Below, one piece after another: positions 8,456 through 16,038 of a stretch of DNA of 28,248 nt (within the stretch, counting starts at the first letter, position 1; every line of letters starts with the position of its first letter). Made by a program: the position numbers and the translations under genes. The notes under the pieces are model-generated. The model made no database searches. It was not told the DNA's origin and saw only the letters and a list, made by a program, of their open reading frames with translations. Source of the DNA: an uncultured Verrucomicrobiota bacterium (GTDB lineage: Bacteria; Verrucomicrobiota; Kiritimatiellia; RFP12; UBA1067); the NCBI GenBank assembly GCA_947305585.1, contig CAMZDY010000006.1, positions 1 to 28,248 of the forward strand, in the 5' to 3' direction.

Positions 8456-8850
8456 TCCGGCTTCTCCTGTCTGCGCTTGGCGAAAAGGATCTTTTCGAGC
8501 CCGCTCGTCCTTGCGATGGCGGCAAGCCTCATGAGGTCCCCCATCTGCACCCGCTTGTCGGCCAGCACCAGCAACGTCTTGAGGCTGGTTTTGCCCGCGC
8601 GCTCCGAGAGCTGTTCGCCCAACTGGGCGCATTGGGCGCTGTCGCCCATGACGTAGCGGGCATCGTCGAAGAACGCAAACGTGTCGTGCCCGTGCGGCAT
8701 CATGAGCACCACCAGATCGGTGGATTCGCCTTCGCCAAGCCCCGTTTCCGGCAGATCGAACACCACTCCCTCGTTGCGCGTCAATGTTCCGCTCAGCATG
8801 TACATCATGAGCGTCAGCAGACAAACCGTTATCCAGGGAAGATATTTCAC
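8452..8850 (-). CDS. exbD: ExbD/TolR-like protein lacking the membrane aspartate
   Basis: The 132-residue protein aligns by eye with ExbD/TolR, the periplasm-facing partner of the ExbB/TolQ proton channel. It has one N-terminal membrane helix (about 3-20) and a periplasmic domain ending in KTLLVLADKRVQMGDLMRLA, like the family's ADKxVxYxxLMxVMD region. The family's essential aspartate in the helix (Asp25 of E. coli ExbD, in PFIDVML) is replaced by threonine at position 8 (LPWITVCLL). The usual cytoplasmic N-terminal tail is absent. The start codon is GTG at 8850, overlapping the exbB stop as GTGA, and I see no earlier in-frame start codon. The pair may not use proton-motive force. Annotation as ExbD-like is good; classical function is doubtful. 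Confidence 0.78.
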   Translation of the reverse strand: MKYLPWITVCLLTLMMYMLSGTLTRNEGVVFDLPETGLGEGESTDLVVLMMPHGHDTFAFFDDARYVMGDSAQCAQLGEQLSERAGKTSLKTLLVLADKRVQMGDLMRLAAIARTSGLEKILFAKRRQEKPE

Positions 8851-9452
8851 TTCTGCACCGCCTTGGTGGAAATGTATCCGATTATCCTCGAGGCCGCAGC
8901 ATCGATCTCGACCGTGAGCCGGTCTATGCGCGTCTTGAGCATCCCGTGCATCACCGTCACCGGAATGGCCACCATCAGCCCCAGCGCCGCCGCCACCAGC
9001 GACTCCATAGTGGCGTTGATGAGGTCCGCCCGCATCACCAACTCCTGGGCGTTCACCGCCATCACCACGTGGATGAATCCGAAAATCGCACCCAAGAGAC
9101 CCATGGCCGGCGCGATGTCGCCGATGATCTTGAGCGCCGCCAGCCTGCGCGCCAGCCGCGACTTCTCCCCCCGCGAGGCGGACTCCACCGCGTCGCGCAG
9201 CACGCGCGACGAGCTAGACCTGTGCCGAACCGCCGCCGCCACCACAGCCGCCACCGGCACTGCAGTGTCCTCGCAGATCGACAGCGCCTCGTCCACGTTG
9301 CCCTGCTCCAGCACGTTGATCACGCCCTTCACGAAATCTTCCGGATCTATGCGCGCGCGCCGGAGCTCGACCAGCCGCTCGAAGAAGACGACCAGGGCCG
9401 CAACCGCCATCACGATCAGAATCCAGAACACCGGACCGCCTGTCAATGTCAT
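8847..9452 (-). CDS. exbB: MotA/TolQ/ExbB-family protein
   Basis: Inner-membrane protein of the TolQ/ExbB/MotA family, 201 residues. It has hydrophobic segments at about 8-26, 113-133 and 150-170, separated by a cytoplasmic Arg-rich loop, as in ExbB. The conserved block IAPAMGLLGAIFGF (113-126) and the block ESLVAAALGLMVAIP (150-164) match ExbB TM2 and TM3. However, the two pore threonines of E. coli ExbB (Thr148, Thr181) correspond to Ala122 and Ala155 here. Starts with ATG, overlapping the TPR gene stop as ATGA; overlaps exbD by 4 bases. The neighbouring TPR, ExbD-like and unknown proteins probably form one envelope complex with it (inference). Confidence 0.88.
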   Translation of the reverse strand: MTLTGGPVFWILIVMAVAALVVFFERLVELRRARIDPEDFVKGVINVLEQGNVDEALSICEDTAVPVAAVVAAAVRHRSSSSRVLRDAVESASRGEKSRLARRLAALKIIGDIAPAMGLLGAIFGFIHVVMAVNAQELVMRADLINATMESLVAAALGLMVAIPVTVMHGMLKTRIDRLTVEIDAAASRIIGYISTKAVQK

Positions 9453-11407
9453 AGGAATTTGTCCTTTCTGCGGCTACGCTCGATACGCTGCGCGGCCTCG
9501 GCCGCCGCCGGAACGTCGCTCGCCACCACCAAACGAAGAATCTGCCGGCTCTGTTTGCCGAGCCCCCTCGACTCGTATTCGTCCGCCAGCCTGAAAGCCG
9601 CCCGCGCAAACACGGCCTGCGCCGACTCGTCCAGCGCCACCTGCTGCTCGCGCAACTGCCGGTAACCAAGCACCACCTGCGTGTAGTATTGGTCCAGCGC
9701 CTCCTCGATCTTCTTCTGCTTCTCCAGCGTCCGCCCGATCTTGTACGCAAGATCCAACTTGACCGACGGAGTAAGGTCTTCTCCCAGCCGGATGGACCGG
9801 TACGCCTCCAGCGCCTGGTCGTATCGGACGGGATTGTCGGCCCCCATCGCAAAGAGCGAGTCGGCTTTCATGATGAGCGCCTTGCGCCGGTCGGCAGGCT
9901 GGATGTCGCCCATCAGCGCCACCCGCTCCAACACCAGCACTGCTTCGTCGAACCGCGCAAGTTCGATAAGCGCCTGCCCCTGCACCAGCAGACCTTCCGC
10001 CTTGAGATGCGAATCCGGATTCATCGCCAGCATCTTCGTAACGGTGGAAACCGCCTGCGCGAACTCGTTTTCCGCCAGCGCCGCCCGCGCCGACCACAAC
10101 ATAGCCTCCGGGAAATCCAGTTCCGCAAACAACTGGCGAGCCTCGCGCCATTTGCCGGCATTGTAGTAGAACTTGGCCAGCCACAACCGCGAAGCGGAAG
10201 TATCCAATTTGATCGCGGCAGCTTCCGCCTCGTCGTCGCGTCCCTGTCCGTACAGACAAAGCACGTTGTAGAAATCCATCTGCGCCTTGCGCGACGGATC
10301 CTCCGACCCGATTTCCCGGAAAATCTCCTGCGCCTCCGCGAACTTGTACTCCCGGTAAAGCTCCCGGCCGCGATCTTCGCGCTCCCGCAGCGCCACCACC
10401 TTCTTGATGCGTTCTGCGGCCGGCGTGTCGGCATAGCCTCCCAGCACCCGCCGATAAGTGGCCATCGCTTCCTCGCCTTTCCCCGTCTGGGCCAGACAAT
10501 CCCCGACTTTGACGAGCGCCAACGCCTTGTCGTTGCGGTCTTCGAACAGCGTCTCCGCCTTGGCGAACGACTCCTGCGCCGTTTCGTACCGGCCCAATTT
10601 CATGTTCGCCCAACCCTTGCCCTCGTGCACTTTCGGATTTTTGGACGCCTCCGGCCATACTTCCAGCATCTCCGAAAACACTTTGGCCGCCTGTTCCGCC
10701 TTGCCCTCCGACAGATATTCCTCCCCTAGCGCCAGAAAGGTATCCTCCGCCCCTTCAGTATCCGGCGCGTCATGGACGATCGTAACGATCATCGCCACGC
10801 CCTCGTCCCGGCTGGACTCTTCCCGCACGAGTTCGCGCCCCAACCGCAGTCCCAGCCGCCGCTTGAGTCCCACATCGGTAGCGTCCCGGTATGCGGCCCG
10901 AAGCGGCTCCTTCTCGCCCAGATTCATCGCCGCGTACGGATTGGGCAAAAGTTCACGCCAGATTTTCTCGGCTTCTTTCCGCTCGCCCTGCCTCGCCAGC
11001 ATCTCCGCCAGCACCAGCCGGTCGTCGGTCTTCGGCTCCTTGATCTTCCGCAACTGCTCAAGCGCCTCGCCATCGTTCCCTTCCTTGATGGCTATCTCCG
11101 CCCGCAACAGGAGCGACAAGTCGTCGGTCGCATCTTTGAGCGCGCTTTTAGCCGCCCCCAGATGGCCCAGATGGTAAAGCGCGGCCGCATGCCAGTAGCC
11201 TTCGCGGGTAAGATTCATGACCATCTCCCACTTCCCCTCGCGCGCATACGCCTCCACCGCGATTTCCCGTGCCTCGTCCGTCTGCACCCTCAGCGCATGG
11301 CGCCGGGCTATATCGTAAAGCCCGTCCCGCAACGCCTCGCGCGCCATATCCAGCTCGCTCATCGCCGTAACGCCAAGGACGACCGCTATCGTGCACAAAA
11401 CGCTCAT
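9449..11407 (-). CDS. Large TPR-repeat protein, probably exported
   Basis: A 652-residue, helix-rich protein made of many tetratricopeptide-like repeats. Examples are the stretches around KPKVHEGKGWANMKLGRYE, ALALVKVGDCLAQTGKGEEA and LLVQGQALIELARFDEA, with the typical W-G-Y-A-P pattern every 34 or so residues. The N-terminus (about residues 2-16, SVLCTIAVVLGVTAM) is hydrophobic and may be a signal peptide or anchor, though it lacks the usual basic start. The gene overlaps era by 4 bases and exbB by 4 bases, each as ATGA. Standing directly before exbB and exbD, it is likely a periplasmic scaffold for that system; TPR proteins commonly accompany ExbB/ExbD or TolQR in environmental bacteria. 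No enzymatic domain is seen. Confidence 0.85.
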   Translation of the reverse strand: MSVLCTIAVVLGVTAMSELDMAREALRDGLYDIARRHALRVQTDEAREIAVEAYAREGKWEMVMNLTREGYWHAAALYHLGHLGAAKSALKDATDDLSLLLRAEIAIKEGNDGEALEQLRKIKEPKTDDRLVLAEMLARQGERKEAEKIWRELLPNPYAAMNLGEKEPLRAAYRDATDVGLKRRLGLRLGRELVREESSRDEGVAMIVTIVHDAPDTEGAEDTFLALGEEYLSEGKAEQAAKVFSEMLEVWPEASKNPKVHEGKGWANMKLGRYETAQESFAKAETLFEDRNDKALALVKVGDCLAQTGKGEEAMATYRRVLGGYADTPAAERIKKVVALREREDRGRELYREYKFAEAQEIFREIGSEDPSRKAQMDFYNVLCLYGQGRDDEAEAAAIKLDTSASRLWLAKFYYNAGKWREARQLFAELDFPEAMLWSARAALAENEFAQAVSTVTKMLAMNPDSHLKAEGLLVQGQALIELARFDEAVLVLERVALMGDIQPADRRKALIMKADSLFAMGADNPVRYDQALEAYRSIRLGEDLTPSVKLDLAYKIGRTLEKQKKIEEALDQYYTQVVLGYRQLREQQVALDESAQAVFARAAFRLADEYESRGLGKQSRQILRLVVASDVPAAAEAAQRIERSRRKDKFL

Positions 11408-12291
11408 ATCTCCGCCCCCAAATAGCCCATTTCCGCCAAGAGCCGTTTATTCTCCATCCATCCGCGCTCCACCCGCACCCACAGCTCCAGCTTGACCTTT
11501 ATGCCGAAAATCTCCTTGAGTTCGCGCTCGGCCGCCTGCCGCACGCCTTTGATCACCGAAGCCCCCCGGCCGATCACTATCGGCTTCTGCGACTCGCGGT
11601 TCACTACCACTTCCGCCTTGACGTCCCACTTGCCTTCGCTCTCCCGGATCGTCTTGACCACAACCCCCAACTCGTGCGGCAACTCCTGGTGGAGCCGCCC
11701 CAGAAACTTCTCGCGGATCGTATCGGCGATGGCCATCTTCCGGGGATAGTCGGTGGCGATGTCTGGGTCGAAAAGCAGTTCGCCATCTTCGGCCAGGTCG
11801 AACAGCACATCCATCGTCTTGGCGGCGGAAGTGGGGTCGGTGGCGATGCACTTTACCCATTTGACGTCCGCCCCGCCCGGCCACGCCTCTTTGAACATCT
11901 CGCCGAAGAATGGACTCTTGTCCGCCTTGTTGAGCACGAACACCACCTTCTCCGGTTTTTCCCGGACAACGCGCTGCATCCACCCGATATCCTCCAGCTG
12001 CGGCTCCTGGCTGGCGTCGAACACCACGCAGGTTATATCGGTCCCAGCCGCCGACCGGCGCGCCATCCGGTTGAGGAGCGTACCCAAAGTGCCCACCGCC
12101 TTGTGGAGCCCGGGCGTGTCGAGAAGAACGAGCTGTCCGCGCTCGTCCGCCACGATGCCACGCACGGTGTTGCGCGTAGTCTGCTCCACAGGCGAAACAA
12201 TCGACACCTTCTCGCCCACAAGCTGGTTGACCAACGTGGATTTGCCCGCGTTGGTCCGTCCCACTATCGCAACTACCGCAACTTTCGCCAC
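11404..12291 (-). CDS. era: GTPase Era
   Basis: Ras-like GTPase that binds 16S rRNA and assists small-subunit assembly. The 295 residues contain G1 GRTNAGKST (11-19), G3 DTPG (59-62) and G4 NKAD. A C-terminal KH RNA-binding domain follows, with the block ESQKPIVIGRGASVIKG and the typical LELWVRVERGW. Length is close to E. coli Era (301). G1 has Thr-Asn-Ala in place of the more usual Pro-Asn-Val, a mild variation. It begins 12 bases after the rpiB-glyA stop and overlaps the TPR gene by 4 bases. Confidence 0.95.
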   Translation of the reverse strand: MAKVAVVAIVGRTNAGKSTLVNQLVGEKVSIVSPVEQTTRNTVRGIVADERGQLVLLDTPGLHKAVGTLGTLLNRMARRSAAGTDITCVVFDASQEPQLEDIGWMQRVVREKPEKVVFVLNKADKSPFFGEMFKEAWPGGADVKWVKCIATDPTSAAKTMDVLFDLAEDGELLFDPDIATDYPRKMAIADTIREKFLGRLHQELPHELGVVVKTIRESEGKWDVKAEVVVNRESQKPIVIGRGASVIKGVRQAAERELKEIFGIKVKLELWVRVERGWMENKRLLAEMGYLGAEI

Positions 12292-12303
12292 GCGTTCCCC
12301 CTC

Positions 12304-13986
12304 TTATGGCGCCGGGAATCCGATCGCCAACTCCCGCGCCTCGCGCTTTACACGCTCCTGCACCACTGTATTGGTTATGTCGTCCAGCACGTCCGCGATC
12401 CAAGTGCCGATCTTGATCATCTCGGCTTCACGCATCCCACGCGTAGTCACCGAAGCCGTACCCACCCGCACGCCGCTCGTCTTGAACGGGCTCTCCGTGT
12501 CGTAGGGGATCGTGTTCTTGTTGGCTACGATTCCAGCCGCGTCCAACGCCGCCGCCGCGTCCTTGCCGGTGATGCCCTTGGTGGCCTTGACATCGATGAG
12601 GAAGAGGTGGTTGTCGGTTCCGCCGGAGACTATCCGGTAGCCGCGATCCTGCACCGTCTTGCACAGTACCTGACAGTTTTTGACCACTTGGGCCGCGTAG
12701 CCGGCTTTATCGCCGTTCAGCCATTCGCGAAAACAGACCGCCTTGGCGGCAATGATATTTTCCAATGGGCCGCCTTGCATGCCGGGGAACACCGCCGAAT
12801 CGATCGCCTTGGCATACTTTTCCTTGCAAAGCACCATGCCGCCACGCGGGCCGCCCAACGTCTTGTGGGTGGTGGTGGTGACGAAATCGGCGTAAGGAAC
12901 GGGCGAAGGATGCGCGCCGCCGGCCACGAGACCTGCAATGTGCGCCATGTCAACCATCATGAGACAGCCCGCCTTGTCGCATATCTTGCGTACCCGTGCG
13001 AAATCGATCGTGCGCGGATAAGCGCTCGCCCCCACCAGGAGAAGCTTGGGCCTAACTTCCATCGCCTGGCGCTCGAGTGTATCGTAGTCGAGCATTTCCG
13101 TCTTGGGGTCCACGGTATAGGACACGATGTTGTAGATTTTGCCGGAGAAATTGACGGGCGAGCCGTGGCTCAGATGTCCGCCCTGGTCGAGCGCCATCGA
13201 CATGATGGTATCGCCCTGATTCAGCACGGCGAAGTATACCGCCATATTCGCCGCGCTACCGCCATGCGGCTGGACGTTGGCGTGTTCGGCCCCGAACAGC
13301 TCCTTAGCCCGCGCGATAGCCATCAACTCGGCCGCATCCACCGGCACGCACCCCGAATACCAGCGCCGGCCCGGATATCCCTCCGCGTACTTGTTCATGA
13401 GCACGCTACCTGCCGCCTCACGGCACGCCCGGGACGAGAAATTCTCCGAGGCGATGAGATTGATCTCAGTATCCTCCTGCACCGTGTGCGCCTCGATGGT
13501 GGCGAACACCTCCGGATCGGCGCGCGCCAAAAGACTCACATCCGACAACCGCTGGGCGCGCTCCAGCTTCTCGCGCCGCCTCGCATGGCGTTCGCTCATA
13601 TCCATCGGAGTGGAGATGAACGCCTTGAGCACTTCCTTGGCGTAGTCGCAACTTATAAGATCGGCCCCCAGACAGAGCACGTTCGCCCCGTTGTGCTGAC
13701 GCGTGGTCACCGCTCCATCCACCGTGGCGCACACGGCCGCGCGCACGCCGTGGAAACGGTTGGCGACCATCGACATGCCGATGCCGCTCCGGCAGATGAG
13801 CACGCCGAAATCGGACGTTCCCTTGGCTACCGCCATCGCCACTTTGATGGCGTAATCGGGGTAGTCGCAACTCTCCCGGGTGGCCGGACCCGCATCCTCC
13901 ACCTGCACTCCCTCGCCGGACAAAAACTCCACCAAAGCGGCCTTCAAATCGACGCCGCCATGATCGCTGGCAATACTTATTTTCAT
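12304..13986 (-). CDS. rpiB-glyA: Fusion of ribose-5-phosphate isomerase B and serine hydroxymethyltransferase
   Basis: A single 560-residue reading frame joins two enzymes. Residues 1 to about 146 are RpiB: SDHGG near the start, DYPDYA (41-46), catalytic Cys65 in LICRSGIG and RQHNGANVL (96-104). Residues from about 148 are a complete serine hydroxymethyltransferase: YAEGYPG (200-206), QPHGGSAAN (239-247), the HKTLGGPRGG loop with PLP-binding Lys375, and GTASVTTRGM near the end. The first half interconverts ribose-5-P and ribulose-5-P; the second makes glycine and 5,10-methylene-THF from serine. Arg66 replaces the glycine normally after the RpiB cysteine. No stop or frameshift separates the halves. 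The start was set at the ATG at 13986 (MKISIASDHGG), which has no Shine-Dalgarno site and lies just after a strong -10. Heads the 14-gene run. Confidence 0.93.
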   Translation of the reverse strand: MKISIASDHGGVDLKAALVEFLSGEGVQVEDAGPATRESCDYPDYAIKVAMAVAKGTSDFGVLICRSGIGMSMVANRFHGVRAAVCATVDGAVTTRQHNGANVLCLGADLISCDYAKEVLKAFISTPMDMSERHARRREKLERAQRLSDVSLLARADPEVFATIEAHTVQEDTEINLIASENFSSRACREAAGSVLMNKYAEGYPGRRWYSGCVPVDAAELMAIARAKELFGAEHANVQPHGGSAANMAVYFAVLNQGDTIMSMALDQGGHLSHGSPVNFSGKIYNIVSYTVDPKTEMLDYDTLERQAMEVRPKLLLVGASAYPRTIDFARVRKICDKAGCLMMVDMAHIAGLVAGGAHPSPVPYADFVTTTTHKTLGGPRGGMVLCKEKYAKAIDSAVFPGMQGGPLENIIAAKAVCFREWLNGDKAGYAAQVVKNCQVLCKTVQDRGYRIVSGGTDNHLFLIDVKATKGITGKDAAAALDAAGIVANKNTIPYDTESPFKTSGVRVGTASVTTRGMREAEMIKIGTWIADVLDDITNTVVQERVKREARELAIGFPAP

Positions 13987-13996
13987 GATGCCGTAT

Positions 13997-14025
13997 ATTA
14001 TATCATATTTTCCCGGAAAAAGCAA
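13997..14025 (-). promoter_or_regulatory. Sigma70-type promoter for the rpiB-glyA operon
   Basis: In the 59-base gap between the rluA-family gene and rpiB-glyA, the minus strand reads TTGCTT (14025-14020), a 17-base spacer, then TATAAT (14002-13997) preceded by TGA. This is a perfect extended -10. The -10 ends only 10 bases before the ATG. Transcription would therefore start about 3-5 bases upstream of the start codon, giving a nearly leaderless message. The 11-mer TGATATAATAT recurs at the three other gene heads in the window. Confidence 0.75.
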
Positions 14026-14045
14026 TACCCCGGCGGGCAAAACGC

Positions 14046-14660
14046 TTACCTGGCATGGATGAGATCAGGCGGCGGCGGGGCGCAAAACGAATTACCCGGG
14101 AGATCGAGCCGGACGGCGTGAAGCAGCGTGCGCATGGGCCGGACGGGGCGCGAACGGTCTTTGGCGTCGTTGCCGTAAAGCGGATCGCCCAAAATCGGAT
14201 GGCCGAGTTTGGCGGCGTGGATCCGGATCTGATGGGTTCGGCCCGTCTCGATGATCCATTCCACCATGCTGATCCCGTCGTGCGCGGCCAGCACCTCGTA
14301 ATGCGAAATGGCCGGATGTCCCTTGATTGGCGCGTCCACCGTGCCCCTGCGCGGTTTGGGCGTGCCGTGCATAACCGCAAGATACGTTTTGCGAATCTTC
14401 TCATGTCCCTCAAAAAGACGGCGCAACTCCAAATAAGCCCTTTGCGTTTTGGCAAGCACCAGCACGCCGGAGGTGTCGCGGTCGAGACGGTGCACCACGC
14501 CCGGACGCTCCGCCGAGCCCACATCTCTCGCCTCCGGACAATGTCCGAGGAACCAGTCCACCACCGTCTTTGCGCCTTCATGCCCCGGCGCCGCGTGCAC
14601 CAGGAGTCCGGCCGGCTTGTTGATGACCGCCATGTCACTATTCTCGAACAGTACTTCCAT
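14046..14660 (-). CDS. RluA-family pseudouridine synthase
   Basis: Isomerises specific uridines in rRNA or tRNA to pseudouridine. The 204 residues contain the family signature HRLDRDTSGVLVLAKT, with the catalytic aspartate at position 60. INKPAGLLVHAAPGH stands near the N-terminus and GRTHQIRIHAAKLGHPILGD in the second half. There is no N-terminal S4 RNA-binding domain, so it is a short form nearer to RluA or TruC than to RluD; the exact target cannot be read from the sequence. ATG at 14660 has a GGAG site about 7 bases upstream. It overlaps the beta-lactamase-like gene by 23 bases and is the last gene of its operon. Confidence 0.88.
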   Translation of the reverse strand: MEVLFENSDMAVINKPAGLLVHAAPGHEGAKTVVDWFLGHCPEARDVGSAERPGVVHRLDRDTSGVLVLAKTQRAYLELRRLFEGHEKIRKTYLAVMHGTPKPRRGTVDAPIKGHPAISHYEVLAAHDGISMVEWIIETGRTHQIRIHAAKLGHPILGDPLYGNDAKDRSRPVRPMRTLLHAVRLDLPGNSFCAPPPPDLIHAR

Positions 14661-15735
14661 CCCGGCTCCACTTTCTGCTTCTCAGCGCCTCCACGATCGC
14701 GTACGCGCCGTCGTCCGGCCAATTGGTGGCGTTGCGCAAAATGATGGTTACGCGTTTCATGTCGGGCTCGAACGCCACAAAACTGCTTCCGCCGTAGATC
14801 ATTCCGTGACGATAGTATATGGGCGAACCGTCCTTGAGATAATGGACGCGCAGCAGCCCGGCCACACCCCCTTCCTCCAGCCTGCCCGACCGCTCCGCCT
14901 CGTCGACCATCCGCCAGATTTCGTCGGACATGAACACCTTGGCCATGTCGGCGGCACTCGAAAACATTCCTCCAGTAGTCCTGAGCGCCAGCCCCAACCG
15001 GTTCTCCGGCACCGGCCGGCCCCGGCGCGTATCCCAAGGCAGGCTGCCGGCGAGACATGGCGTCAGCCGCGCCATCATCTCCGGATGCGACTCCGGCTCG
15101 AACGTGGTGTCGTCCAGTCCGTAAGGTTCCGCGAGATGCACCTCCAGCAATTCTTCGCTGGTTTTCCCCGTGGCGTGGCTTATGCACATGCCCAAAAGAC
15201 CGAACCCCATGTTCGAATACGTTTCGCCGCCCGCTTCCACCATCCGCCGGTACTTCGGTTTCCACAACTCGTCCGCAAATTCTTCCGGCTCGTCGTAGTC
15301 GCCATAGATGTGGATGCCGAAAGCTCCGCAGTTGATGGCCTTGAACCAAAAGAACGTCCCCTGGAATTCGCGCGGAAGTCCGGTTTGGTTGTAGAGCAGA
15401 TCCTTCAGCGTCCAACGATTCCATTCGGGCGGCAAAGCGAACGGAGCCACCTCTGCCACCTTGGTATCGAGATCCAATCCGCATTTCACGACCACCGGAT
15501 AGTACATGAGCTTGCCGAGCGACGCGATCCGGTAGAGATCGTGCGCCTTCGAATCGTCCGAAAACCTGACGCCGCCACTGTCCGCCACCGCCACCACGCA
15601 GCTCGGGTCGCCGAAATCCTCGGTGTAGAACCTGGCCGTGCCCTGAAGCACGTCCGGCTCGCGCTCGAGCCGTCGCTCCAGCGACGCGCACCCGCCCAGC
15701 GCCAAGAGCATGAGCCAAAGCGAACTTCTATTCAT
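14638..15735 (-). CDS. Serine beta-lactamase-like lipoprotein
   Basis: A 365-residue protein of the beta-lactamase/transpeptidase-like fold (class C, EstB and DD-peptidase relatives). It has an N-terminal lipoprotein signal with lipobox-like LGGC and Cys16 as the lipidation site, so it is probably membrane-tethered in the periplasm. The SxxK motif is Ser72-Leu-Gly-Lys75, the YxN motif is Tyr173-Ser-Asn175, and the third motif is His310-Gly-Met rather than HTG/HGG. All three catalytic elements being present makes it a likely active serine hydrolase on cell-wall peptides or esters. Nothing shows it to be a resistance enzyme. Its 5' end overlaps the HNH gene by 8 bases, and its 3' end overlaps the pseudouridine synthase gene by 23. 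Confidence 0.85.
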   Translation of the reverse strand: MNRSSLWLMLLALGGCASLERRLEREPDVLQGTARFYTEDFGDPSCVVAVADSGGVRFSDDSKAHDLYRIASLGKLMYYPVVVKCGLDLDTKVAEVAPFALPPEWNRWTLKDLLYNQTGLPREFQGTFFWFKAINCGAFGIHIYGDYDEPEEFADELWKPKYRRMVEAGGETYSNMGFGLLGMCISHATGKTSEELLEVHLAEPYGLDDTTFEPESHPEMMARLTPCLAGSLPWDTRRGRPVPENRLGLALRTTGGMFSSAADMAKVFMSDEIWRMVDEAERSGRLEEGGVAGLLRVHYLKDGSPIYYRHGMIYGGSSFVAFEPDMKRVTIILRNATNWPDDGAYAIVEALRSRKWSRDGSTVRE

Positions 15736-16027
15736 CCGGGAAAAGCCGGCTCAGAATATCTTCGGCCGGAGTGCGCGCCTGCTTCAAGTTGTTGCATTCC
15801 TTGCAGCAGGGAACGCAATTGCCTTTGGTTGACCGGCCGCCTCTGGCAACCGGAATCGCATGGTCCATAGTGAGATTGGCCGCCCCCACCTGGCGTCCGC
15901 AATAGTGGCATACGCCCTTCTGCAGCTGCGCGCGCCACCAATCGGTGTTGCGGAGCGCGCGGGCCTTCTCGCGTTCGCGCTTGGAGTGGACCGGGTCGGC
16001 CGAAAACGGGATGTATTCTTCGCCCAT
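15728..16027 (-). CDS. Small HNH-fold nuclease-like protein
   Basis: A 99-residue protein with an HNH zinc-finger nuclease domain over its second half: CHYC (40-43), the catalytic-type MDHAIPVARGG (54-64) and NCVPCCKECNN (70-80) with Cys75/Cys78 as the second zinc pair. The N-terminal part is basic (HSKREREKARALRNTDWW). ATG at 16027 was chosen because a GAGG site overlaps the upstream stop; a longer frame runs back into the phosphoesterase gene. The gene lies 11 bases after yfcE and overlaps the lipoprotein gene by 8, so it is fixed in an ordinary operon. It shows no mobile-element signs. I know of similar stand-alone HNH proteins in diverse bacteria, but their function is unclear. Confidence 0.85.
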   Translation of the reverse strand: MGEEYIPFSADPVHSKREREKARALRNTDWWRAQLQKGVCHYCGRQVGAANLTMDHAIPVARGGRSTKGNCVPCCKECNNLKQARTPAEDILSRLFPDE

Positions 16028-16038
16028 CGGCAAAAACC

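Noticed and set aside
11674..14121. 815-codon open frame on the plus strand
   Set aside because: It is antisense to era and the rpiB-glyA fusion, both clearly recognisable. The translation is His/Arg/Ala-rich with no known domain, as expected for the reverse strand of GC-rich coding sequence.
14638..15735. Antibiotic resistance gene
   Set aside because: The SxxK/YxN protein is a lipoprotein of the wide class C/DD-peptidase/esterase group in a conserved-looking operon, with no mobile context or specific similarity to known resistance enzymes that I can see.
15728..16027. HNH gene as a homing endonuclease or part of a defence system
   Set aside because: It is a 99-residue stand-alone protein overlapping ordinary genes, with no intron, intein, methyltransferase or toxin partner around it.
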